Below are positions 1 through 5,226 of a stretch of DNA of 8,166 nt, piece after piece. The stretch's first letter is position 1; each line of letters begins with the position of its first letter. This DNA is from JBFMCC01 sp037445635. Lineage in GTDB: Bacteria > Chloroflexota > Anaerolineae > Anaerolineales > Villigracilaceae. The DNA is taken from the NCBI GenBank assembly GCA_037445635.1, contig JBBIKC010000063.1, positions 1 to 8,166 of the forward strand, in the 5' to 3' direction. The notes beneath the pieces were generated by a model. It worked only from the letters and a program-made list of their open reading frames with translations. It was not told the DNA's origin and did not search any database. The position numbers and the translations under genes are program-made.

Positions 1-383
1 ACTTCCTTGTGCAGCCAGACGTTCATCTTGGAATAGTCGCCGCCGATGAGATCGGGGGGGCAGCCAAGTTCCTTTGCCAGTTCGATGCGCGCATCCTTGT
101 CGGAGTCAAGGCCGAGGATTTTGAGCAGGTCCACGATGGAGACCTTCCAGTCGAGACCGGAGCCTTCGGCCATCTTTTCCAGTTTCTTGACCACGTCCAC
201 TTCCGACATCGGCGCGACGGCTTTCGCGGGTCCTCTTTGGATGAGATCGTCCTTCTCGGCGCGGGTCATACCGGCCGGTCGGGCGCTCACTGCGGGCATC
301 GGCTTCGCAGCCGGCGCGGGGGCGGCGGGTTCATCCTTTTTACCCAGCCCGAGTTTGTCGAGTATTTTACTGAAGAAACTCAT
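1..383 (-). CDS. DUF3597 domain protein, C-terminus cut by window edge
   Basis: Reading the minus strand from the ATG at 383 gives 127 uninterrupted residues before the window edge, with no stop seen. Residues 1-13 are a short hydrophobic/basic helix (MSFFSKILDKLGL). Residues 15-58 are an Ala/Pro-rich linker. From about 60 onward it matches what I know of DUF3597: SEVDVVKKLEKMA, then the hallmark DWKVSIVDLLKILGLDSD (79-96), then ARIELAKELG and SKMNVWLHKE (118-127). Members of this family are about 130-150 residues, so only a short tail is missing. The biochemical function of DUF3597 is unknown to me; there is no catalytic motif, no clear signal peptide and no membrane segment. An AAGGAG Shine-Dalgarno lies 7 bases before the ATG, supporting this start. 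A TATAAT box 66 bases upstream of the start suggests its own promoter. The family call is from memory of motif wording, but the match is strong. Confidence 0.85.
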   Translation of the reverse strand, partial: MSFFSKILDKLGLGKKDEPAAPAPAAKPMPAVSARPAGMTRAEKDDLIQRGPAKAVAPMSEVDVVKKLEKMAEGSGLDWKVSIVDLLKILGLDSDKDARIELAKELGCPPDLIGGDYSKMNVWLHKE

Positions 384-449
384 TGTTGCTCTCCTTTTGG
401 TGAAATGAAGATAATGGATTGCAAGAACAGCTCTGCAATTATCGAATTC

Positions 450-455
450 ATTATA
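450..455 (-). promoter_or_regulatory. -10 box, candidate promoter of the DUF3597 gene
   Basis: A perfect TATAAT on the minus strand lies 66 bases before the ATG at 383. A G at the -14 position gives a partial extended -10, but no good -35 hexamer is present 16-18 bases upstream (AGCAGA at best). It would give a leader of about 60 bases containing the Shine-Dalgarno. It lies downstream of the 489-516 hairpin, as expected for a new transcription unit. Confidence 0.45.
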
Positions 456-488
456 ACCTATTGCGCAGGATATCTGCTGAATAAATAT

Positions 489-548
489 GGGAGTCGGGCG
501 ATGTCACCCAACTCCCAACTATGTAACTATCCAACTACCAAACTACTA
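489..548. repeat. Palindromic element 1: hairpin plus degenerate octamer repeats, 3' of the cDPGS-like gene
   Basis: Positions 489-516 form an imperfect palindrome. On the minus strand GGGAGTTGGGT pairs with GCCCGACTCCC, 11 pairs including two G-T wobbles, around a 6-base loop. On its plus-strand right side it runs into a degenerate tandem array, AACTCCC, AACTATGT, AACTATCC, AACTACCA, AACTACTA (510-548), which reaches into the TAG stop codon of the neighbouring gene. GTCACC (503-508) sits at the loop/right-arm junction. The hairpin could be a weak terminator for the cDPGS-like gene, but the following minus-strand bases (CATATTTATT) are not a clean T-tract. See the findings for the shared architecture with three other elements. 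Confidence 0.6.
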
Positions 549-1868
549 CTTCTTCTTCCCAAACTTCTTCATCAGCAAGTCCTGCAGCGTCGGCTGACCG
601 ATCTCCTGCAACTCGTATCTGACGCGCTGTGAAGGCTTGTTGATTTTGATAATGCGCTTCAGGTCAATCGGCGTGCCGACGATCACCATATCCACATCGG
701 AGCGGTTGATGGTCTCTTCGAGGTCCTTCATCTGTTTCTCGCCATAGCCCATCGCAGGCAGGATCGGACCCGTCTTCGGATACTTCTCATACGTTGCCGC
801 AATGGACTTCACCGCAAACGGACGCGGGTCCACAATCTCCTTGGCGCCGAAACGCCGAGCTGCCACGTAGCCCGCGCCGTAAGCCATCTCGCCGTGAGTC
901 AGCGTGGGACCATCTTCGATGACCAGCACGCGCTTGCCGCGAATCGCTTCCGGGTCTTCCACAAAGAGCGGGGAGGCGGCTTCGATTTGAATGGCGTTCG
1001 GGTTGAGCTTCCGCAGCGACTCGCGCAGCGCAATCACGCTTTCGGGGTTGGCGGTATCTACCTTGTTGATGACAAACACATCCGCCATCCGCGCGTTGAC
1101 CTCGCCCGGGTGATAACTGCTTTCGTGGCCCGGGCGGTGCGGGTCGGCCACCACAATCTGAAAGTCCGAAACGTAGAACGGGAAATCGTTGTTGCCGCCG
1201 TCCCACAGTACAATGTCCACTTCCTGCTCCGCCTGACGCACAATCTTTTCGTAATCCACCCCCGCATAGACGATCACGCCATTGTCGAGGTGCGGCTCGT
1301 ATTCCTCACGCTCTTCGATGGTGCATTCCTGCTCGTCGAGGTCGTCGTAATCGGCAAAACGCTGAACCTCCTGGCGGATGAGATTGCCGTAAGGCATGGG
1401 GTGGCGGATGGCTGCCACCTTGTATCCCATCTCGCGCAGGATGAGCGAAACGCGCCTCGTCGTCTGACTTTTGCCTGATCCCGTCCGAACCGCGCAGACC
1501 GACACGACGGGCTTGTTCGACTTGACCTGCGTGTAGCGCGTGCCCATCAGGCGGAAGTCCGCGCCTGCGGCATTGACGATGCTTGCCTTGTGCATCACGT
1601 ACTCGTGCGGCACATCGGAATAAGCAAAGACCACCTGCTCCACCCCGTGTTTTTTGATGAGGTCGGCGAGTTCCTCCTCGGCATGGATGGGGATACCCTT
1701 CGGGTAAAGCGCCCCTGCCAGTTCTGGCGGATAGAGGCGGCCTTCGATATCGGGAATCTGCGTGGCGGTGAAGGCGACTACTTCATAGTCCTTGTTGTTG
1801 CGGAAGAACATGTTGAAGTTGTGAAAATCGCGCCCCGCCGCGCCCATGATGATGGTTTTGATTGGCAT
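546..1868 (-). CDS. Cyclic 2,3-diphosphoglycerate synthetase family P-loop protein (CpgS-like)
   Basis: 440 residues. The N-terminus (1-30) has a Rossmann-like start, IIMGAAGRDFHNFN, typical of this family. A P-loop GSGKSQ follows at 130-135 after a hydrophobic strand (VVSVCAVRT). VDIVLWDGGNNDFPF (218-231) looks like the Walker B region with D223. FVINKVD (265-271) resembles the NKxD element of GTPases. Further family-like stretches are ADPHRPGHE (241-249) and the end of the domain around DMVIVGTPIDL (393-403). The named archaeal enzyme makes cyclic 2,3-diphosphoglycerate from 2,3-diphosphoglycerate with ATP in the cytoplasm of thermophilic methanogens. Bacterial homologues of similar length are annotated by similarity, and I know of no proof that they make this compound, so only the family is claimed. 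Shine-Dalgarno AAGGAG lies 7 bases before the ATG. It sits 94 bases downstream of argS, separated by a probable terminator; no convincing promoter is visible in that gap. Confidence 0.8.
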   Translation of the reverse strand: MPIKTIIMGAAGRDFHNFNMFFRNNKDYEVVAFTATQIPDIEGRLYPPELAGALYPKGIPIHAEEELADLIKKHGVEQVVFAYSDVPHEYVMHKASIVNAAGADFRLMGTRYTQVKSNKPVVSVCAVRTGSGKSQTTRRVSLILREMGYKVAAIRHPMPYGNLIRQEVQRFADYDDLDEQECTIEEREEYEPHLDNGVIVYAGVDYEKIVRQAEQEVDIVLWDGGNNDFPFYVSDFQIVVADPHRPGHESSYHPGEVNARMADVFVINKVDTANPESVIALRESLRKLNPNAIQIEAASPLFVEDPEAIRGKRVLVIEDGPTLTHGEMAYGAGYVAARRFGAKEIVDPRPFAVKSIAATYEKYPKTGPILPAMGYGEKQMKDLEETINRSDVDMVIVGTPIDLKRIIKINKPSQRVRYELQEIGQPTLQDLLMKKFGKKK

Positions 1869-1903
1869 AGTGTACTCCTTGTTGATGCTTGGAATGTTGA
1901 GAA

Positions 1904-1955
1904 TAAAAAATTGAAGGCTGGAGGCTGCTCAACGCGTCACCTTCCAACCTTCAAT
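1904..1955 (-). terminator. Palindromic element 2, probable rho-independent terminator of argS
   Basis: On the minus strand the arm 1955-1940 (ATTGAAGGTTGGAAGG) pairs with 1924-1910 (CCTCCAGCCTTCAAT). This gives about 14 base pairs plus one wobble and one bulged base around a 15-base loop, followed directly by six T (1910-1905). It starts 8 bases after the TAA of argS, so it is well placed to end argS transcription. On the plus strand it reads as heptamers, TTGAAGG, CTGGAGG, then ACCTTCC, AACCTTC, AATCTGT, AACTTAC, with GTCACC at 1937-1942. It therefore also belongs to the set of palindromic elements described in the findings. Confidence 0.7.
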
Positions 1956-1962
1956 CTGTAAC

Positions 1963-3786
1963 TTACATGACCTCCGGCGCCTGAATATCGAGCAGATGGA
2001 GGGCATTGGCAATCGTCTGCTTTGCCGCTGCAACCAGCGCCAGCCGCGCTGCGCGCACCTTTTCATCCTCGCTCTGCAAGACGGGCACCGCATGATAGAA
2101 CGAGTGGAACGCATTTGCCAGTTCATAGGCGTATGCCGCCATCACCAGCGGACGATACTCATTTGCCGCCTGCTCCACCGCCTGAGGGAATTTCGAAATC
2201 TGCTCGATAAGTTCGATTTCGTGCTTTGTAAGTTCATAGTCGAAGGTCGAAAGTCCAGGGTCACCCAACATTTGACCTGCGACCTTCGACTTCCGAAGAA
2301 TCGAATTCGCTCTCACATGCGCGTTCTGAATGTACGGTCCCGTCCGCCCGTCGAACGAAAGCGCCGCGTCCATGTCGAAGACGATGTCTTTGTTATTGTC
2401 CACTGCGAGCATGGAATACGCCAGCGCGCCCATGCCGATCTGCTCAGCGACCTTGCGGCGCTGCTCTTCGCTCATCTCAGGCGATTTTTCCGATTCCACA
2501 GCCAGCACGCGCCGCACCGCTTCATCATAAACATCTTTGAACAACACCACCCGTCCGCGCCGCGCCGACATCGCGCCCTCGGGCAGGCTGACGAATCCGT
2601 AGCCGAGGTGGTAGCACTTCTCCGCCTGCGGAAAACCCCACAGACGCAAAATGGCGAACGCCTGCTGCAAGTGCATGGACTGGCGCACATCCACCACATA
2701 AATCGAACGATCCACGTGATACTGCTCGAATTTGGCTTTCGCCAGCGCCAGGTCTTTCGTCAGGTAGAGCGTCGTGCCGTCCGAACGCAGGATGACGTTG
2801 GTGCGGTATTTTTCCTTCTTCAAACCGAGTTTCTCGTCAATCTTCACAATCACCGCGCCGCCCTGCGGGCGTTCGTCGTCGGCGATGCCTTTGGCAATCA
2901 ATTCTTCCACGATGGCTTTGGCGGGTTCGTCCACTTCGCTTTCGTAGAACCACACGTCCATCTTCACGTCGAGCATCCGCAGGATTTCTCGCAGTTCCTC
3001 CAGGCTCCACTCGCGCGTCATGCGCCAGAGTTCGCGCACATACGGGTCGCCTGTGTCCCATTTGCGATACATCTCGCGGCGTTCGGCTTCATATTGCTCC
3101 CGCCGCGCCGTTTCTTCGGGTGTTTCGTTCTCTTTCTTTTCGAGCAGAGCGGTGGCTTCCACGTACAACTTCAGCAGCCACTGTCCGCGCTCGTGAATGC
3201 CTTCAGGTTCCTGCCCTTTGTAAAACTTGTCGTACATCCACATCACGGTGATGACGCCCAGCCCAATGTCGCCGGGGTACGAAGCGCGGATGGTTTCATA
3301 GCCTGCAAAGTCCGTCAGCCGCGCCAGCACCTCGCCGAGAATCGTGTTGCGGTAATGCCCGATGTGAAACGAGTGATGCGTGTTCGGCTGGGCGTATTCG
3401 ACCATCACGCGCTCTCCTTTGGGCGCGCCCCGCCCAAAGTCTGCGCCGGAGGCGAGGACGGTCTCCACCACCCGCCGCGCGTAAGCGGAGGTTTCGAAAT
3501 AGACGTTGAGATAGCCTTTCACCGCTTCGATGCGGCTGATTCCCTCCACGCTTCCCATCTGACCTCGAACCTGTTCGGCAATCTCCTGTGCTCTCTGCGG
3601 GACGGGTTTCCCTGCGCCCCTGCCTGCGCGGGCTTCGTTTGCCGCCGTTTGGAAGAACGAGGTGGAGATGCCCCATTCTCCCGCGAAGGGAATGGGAACC
3701 CATTTCAACGGCGCGAACGCGAGGCCGTGTGCGGCGTAATAGGCCTTGATTTTCTCTTCGATGGTTTGCTGAATATCGCTGAACAT
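1963..3786 (-). CDS. argS: Arginyl-tRNA synthetase
   Basis: 607 residues, close to the usual 550-600 for bacterial ArgS. It is a class I synthetase that charges tRNA-Arg with arginine using ATP in the cytosol. Residues 1-115 correspond to the ArgS N-terminal domain that contacts the tRNA D-loop. The catalytic Rossmann domain has YAQPNTHHSFHIGHYRN (131-147), with the HIGH box at 141-144, then YPGDIGLGV (170-178) and RSDGTTLYLTKDLALAKAKF (334-353). The KMSKS position is the degenerate GAMSARRG (404-411), as is common in ArgS. The helical anticodon-binding DALR domain begins near FDGRTGPYIQNAHVRANSILRK (478-499) and ends LLDIQAPEVM. Residues about 500-516 are encoded by an inserted-looking palindrome (2239-2290). 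No Shine-Dalgarno precedes the ATG; a TGTTATAAT promoter lies so close that the mRNA is probably leaderless. A terminator-like hairpin follows the stop. Confidence 0.96.
   Translation of the reverse strand: MFSDIQQTIEEKIKAYYAAHGLAFAPLKWVPIPFAGEWGISTSFFQTAANEARAGRGAGKPVPQRAQEIAEQVRGQMGSVEGISRIEAVKGYLNVYFETSAYARRVVETVLASGADFGRGAPKGERVMVEYAQPNTHHSFHIGHYRNTILGEVLARLTDFAGYETIRASYPGDIGLGVITVMWMYDKFYKGQEPEGIHERGQWLLKLYVEATALLEKKENETPEETARREQYEAERREMYRKWDTGDPYVRELWRMTREWSLEELREILRMLDVKMDVWFYESEVDEPAKAIVEELIAKGIADDERPQGGAVIVKIDEKLGLKKEKYRTNVILRSDGTTLYLTKDLALAKAKFEQYHVDRSIYVVDVRQSMHLQQAFAILRLWGFPQAEKCYHLGYGFVSLPEGAMSARRGRVVLFKDVYDEAVRRVLAVESEKSPEMSEEQRRKVAEQIGMGALAYSMLAVDNNKDIVFDMDAALSFDGRTGPYIQNAHVRANSILRKSKVAGQMLGDPGLSTFDYELTKHEIELIEQISKFPQAVEQAANEYRPLVMAAYAYELANAFHSFYHAVPVLQSEDEKVRAARLALVAAAKQTIANALHLLDIQAPEVM
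2239..2290. repeat. Palindromic element 3, in frame inside argS
   Basis: Plus-strand arm 2239-2255 (GTCGAAGGTCGAAAGTC) and arm 2274-2290 (GACCTGCGACCTTCGAC) are reverse complements at 15 of 17 positions, around an 18-base centre that itself contains GGGTCACCC (2258-2266). Read in sevens the stretch is GTCGAAG, GTCGAAA, GTCCAGG, GTCACCC, AACATTT, GACCTGC, GACCTTC, GACTTCC, so both arms are degenerate heptamer arrays. In argS it encodes residues 500-516, between the conserved ILRK of the anticodon-binding domain and the next helix. This is a spot where ArgS proteins vary in length and sequence. The frame is open throughout. Confidence 0.65.
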
Positions 3787-3794
3787 TGGCGAAA

Positions 3795-3803
3795 ATTATA
3801 ACA
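3795..3803 (-). promoter_or_regulatory. Extended -10 promoter of argS, leaderless type
   Basis: The minus strand reads TGTTATAAT (3803-3795), a perfect -10 hexamer with the TG of an extended -10. Only 8 bases (TTTCGCCA) separate it from the argS ATG at 3786. Transcription normally starts about 7 bases after the -10, so the mRNA should begin at or within a base or two of the ATG. There is no Shine-Dalgarno, which agrees. No -35 hexamer is visible; that region is occupied by the rpsT terminator stem. Confidence 0.7.
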
Positions 3804-3809
3804 GGTAAC

Positions 3810-3839
3810 AAAAGCGGGAGTCTTTCGGCTCCCGCTTTT
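3810..3839 (-). terminator. Rho-independent terminator downstream of rpsT
   Basis: AAAAGCGGGAG (3810-3820) and CTCCCGCTTTT (3829-3839) form a perfect 11-bp stem with an 8-base loop. The minus strand ends TTTTGTT, so it terminates rpsT, whose stop is 15 bases upstream. The symmetric A/T ends would also let it work on the plus strand, but no plus-strand gene is present to use it. Confidence 0.85.
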
Positions 3840-3854
3840 CTCGCGCGTATGAAA

Positions 3855-4301
3855 TCACTTCTTCGCCGCTGGTTTCTTCCCCTTTGGGGAGGATGTCGCG
3901 GCGGGTTTCTTTGCGGCCCTGGATTCTGCGGCCTTTTTTGCCGGGGCCTTCTTCGCTTTCGGCTCTTCCGCGACCGTTTCGACTGCCTCCACTTTGGGTT
4001 TCGCAACCCTGGTTTTCTTTTCCGCGGCGGTGCCGGCGGGATGGGCCATTGCTCTGTTCAATGCCTTCATCAGGCGGGACTTGCGCCGCGCCGCGTTGCG
4101 CGGATGCAGGATGCCCTTCCCGGCGGCCCGGTCCAGCACGCGGATGGCGGCCAAGACCGCGGCCTGCGATTCGCCGCCGGTCGCGATCGCAGCGCGGGCG
4201 TTCTTTACCGCGGTACGAGCCGCGCCGCGGAAGATGCGGTTGCGCAGACGGCGCTTCTCGTTCTGGCGGTTGCGTTTCATTTGAGAGTTGATATTAGCCA
4301 A
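3855..4301 (-). CDS. rpsT: Small ribosomal subunit protein bS20 with a long Lys/Ala-rich tail
   Basis: 148 residues, against about 85-90 for a typical bS20. Residues 1-87 are a standard S20 that binds 16S rRNA in the body of the 30S subunit: MANINSQMKRNRQNEKRRLRN at the N-terminus, the AVKNARAAI helix, and the signature GILHPRNAARRKSRLMKALN (63-82). Residues 88-148 are an extension with AEKKTRVAKPKVEAVETVAEEPK, then repeated KKAPAKKA / AAKKPAA blocks, resembling the tails of histone H1-like or other nucleic-acid-binding proteins. It starts at TTG, chosen because the S20 N-terminus begins exactly there (ANINSQ) and GGAGG lies 7 bases before it. The next ATG at codon 8 would cut into the domain. 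Escherichia coli rpsT also uses a UUG start, linked to feedback control by S20. It has its own promoter and a terminator. Confidence 0.95.
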   Translation of the reverse strand: MANINSQMKRNRQNEKRRLRNRIFRGAARTAVKNARAAIATGGESQAAVLAAIRVLDRAAGKGILHPRNAARRKSRLMKALNRAMAHPAGTAAEKKTRVAKPKVEAVETVAEEPKAKKAPAKKAAESRAAKKPAATSSPKGKKPAAKK

Positions 4302-4302
4302 A

Positions 4303-4313
4303 GGAGTTCCTCC
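4303..4313 (-). promoter_or_regulatory. rpsT ribosome binding site inside a small inverted repeat
   Basis: The minus strand reads GGAGGAACTCC. GGAGG (4313-4309) is a strong Shine-Dalgarno 7 bases before the TTG start and decides that start. The GGAG can pair with the CTCC that follows after a 3-base loop, so the site could partly mask itself. The stem is only four pairs, so the effect on initiation is speculative. Confidence 0.6.
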
Positions 4314-4329
4314 GAATCATTCTTTCGAT

Positions 4330-4343
4330 TGCACGGCAGTGCA
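4330..4343. promoter_or_regulatory. Inverted repeat across the predicted rpsT transcription start
   Basis: TGCAC-GGCA-GTGCA is a perfect 5-bp inverted repeat with a 4-base centre. It begins at the last base of the -10 box and spans the expected start site near 4336. It could be an operator or the foot of a 5' leader hairpin. The arms are short, so chance is possible. Confidence 0.3.
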
Positions 4344-4371
4344 TTGTACTTGAGGGGTTTCGATTTGTCCA
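4343..4371 (-). promoter_or_regulatory. Sigma-70-type promoter of rpsT
   Basis: On the minus strand -35 TGGACA (4371-4366) and -10 TACAAT (4348-4343) are separated by exactly 17 bases. Each hexamer differs from consensus at one position. The transcript should start near 4336 and give a leader of about 35 bases before the TTG start. It lies in the 77-base gap after the LysM gene, so rpsT can be transcribed on its own. Confidence 0.8.
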
Positions 4372-4378
4372 GCCTGGC

Positions 4379-5119
4379 CTATGGGGTAGGCGTTGGAGTA
4401 GGCGTGTCGGTTGCCACAGGCGTAAGCGGCGTGCTGGTGGGCAGGCGCGTGGGCGTCGGCGTGACCAGGTTGACCGGGATGATCAGGACATCCCCGACTT
4501 GCAGGGCGTTGCGGTCTTCGATATCGTTGAGTTCCGCGATGGCGTCCTCGGTGCTGTTGAATTTGGCGGCGATGCCTGCCAGCGTATCTCCGGGCAGGAC
4601 CGTGTATTCCAGCCGGGTGCCGCGCGGCAGGTCCGGCGGGATCGGCGTGGCGGTCGGGAGTTCCATGCCGGGGTTGGGAATCAGGATCTCCTGACCGGGG
4701 AAGATGATCCCGTTGTTTTCCTGGACGGAAGGATTCAGCGCGAGCATCAGCGGGATGCCGTCCTCGCCCAGCTCGAATTTCTCGGCGATGAGCGCCAGGG
4801 AGTCGCCCTCCTGGACGATGTAGGTGAATGGCGCCGAGGGCGTGAAGGTGGGCGTCAGCGTCGGCGTGAGCGTGATCGTCGGTGTCTCGGTGGGGGTGGA
4901 GGTATTGGTCGGCGTGAACGTTGTTGTGGGAGTGGGCGTGTCGGTGGCGAACAGTCCGCTCAGCGGCTGGTTCGGACCGGACAGCCAGACGATCAGGAAG
5001 ATCAGCCCCGCCAGTATGAGCAGGGCCGCCGCAATGTAAATCAGCATAGGGCCCTGCTGTTGGCGCTTTCGAAACGAGCTGATCACGCCGCTCGTGGAAG
5101 GAGGTTTCGATTTGTTCAT
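4379..5119 (-). CDS. Membrane-anchored protein with two LysM domains and Thr-Pro linkers
   Basis: 246 residues from the ATG at 5119. An in-frame ATG at 5170 would add 17 residues, but AAAGGG lies 8 bases before 5119 and the shorter start gives a clean topology. Residues 1-24 are Lys/Arg/Gln-containing and cytoplasmic. Residues 25-47 are one transmembrane helix (MLIYIAAALLILAGLIFLIVW); the basic residues before it put the C-terminus outside. Residues 60-95 are a Thr-Pro-rich spacer. LysM 1 is about 99-148 (YIVQEGDSLALIAEKF ... GQEILIP) and LysM 2 about 171-216 (YTVLPGDTLAGIAAKF ... GDVLIIP). Residues 220-246 are a second Thr-Pro tail that ends the protein. LysM modules bind N-acetylglucosamine-containing glycans, usually peptidoglycan. 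No catalytic domain is present, so it is probably a cell-wall-tethering or scaffold protein. The Thr-Pro spacer may be O-glycosylated, which is inference. Confidence 0.88.
   Translation of the reverse strand: MNKSKPPSTSGVISSFRKRQQQGPMLIYIAAALLILAGLIFLIVWLSGPNQPLSGLFATDTPTPTTTFTPTNTSTPTETPTITLTPTLTPTFTPSAPFTYIVQEGDSLALIAEKFELGEDGIPLMLALNPSVQENNGIIFPGQEILIPNPGMELPTATPIPPDLPRGTRLEYTVLPGDTLAGIAAKFNSTEDAIAELNDIEDRNALQVGDVLIIPVNLVTPTPTRLPTSTPLTPVATDTPTPTPTP
4835..4939 (-). repeat. Degenerate repeat encoding the Thr-Pro spacer of the LysM protein
   Basis: This coding stretch is a run of ACN and CCN codons (Thr and Pro) with occasional Phe, Asn, Ser, Leu, Ile and Glu codons, giving a period near 6 bases. 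Such arrays change length easily by slippage. The spacer lies between the membrane helix and the first LysM domain. A shorter array of the same type ends the gene at 4382-4462. Confidence 0.8.
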
Positions 5120-5179
5120 TGTGGTTTCCCTTTCGGCAGGCAGGGATGAGTATTGCGTCCCGCCCTGCACGTTGCAATA

Positions 5180-5185
5180 ATTCTA
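5180..5185 (-). promoter_or_regulatory. Possible -10 box upstream of the LysM gene
   Basis: TAGAAT on the minus strand (5 of 6 to TATAAT) lies 60 bases before the ATG at 5119, in the 107-base gap after uvrA. No good -35 is seen 16-18 bases upstream. The gap holds no clear uvrA terminator, so read-through from uvrA is also possible. Confidence 0.3.
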
Positions 5186-5226
5186 CCTGAACTTTGCCGA
5201 TTTTCAGAAACCGGGTTCTCTATGGA

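Noticed and set aside
9..632. A 207-codon plus-strand frame across the DUF3597 gene and the intergenic region
   Set aside because: The minus strand here encodes a recognisable DUF3597 protein with Shine-Dalgarno and -10 box; the plus frame is a chance opening that crosses the palindromic element.
2569..2577. Loss of the KMSKS motif as a sign of an inactive ArgS
   Set aside because: ArgS enzymes commonly lack a canonical KMSKS, and the MSARRG here plus an intact HIGH box fit an active enzyme.
1996..3801. A 601-codon open frame on the plus strand, opposite argS
   Set aside because: It is the antisense shadow of a clear ArgS. Its product is rich in His, Arg and Phe without any recognisable domain, and such long shadows are normal in GC-rich genes.
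4404..4410. Frameshift or pseudogene status for the LysM gene because of the low-complexity end
   Set aside because: The frame is continuous, both LysM domains are complete, and a Thr-Pro tail at the C-terminus is a plausible natural end before the TAG.
5191..5226. Short inverted repeat (AGAAACC/GGTTCTCT type) just after the uvrA stop as a terminator
   Set aside because: Only about five pairs with a wobble can form and no T-tract follows on the minus strand, so it is too weak to call.
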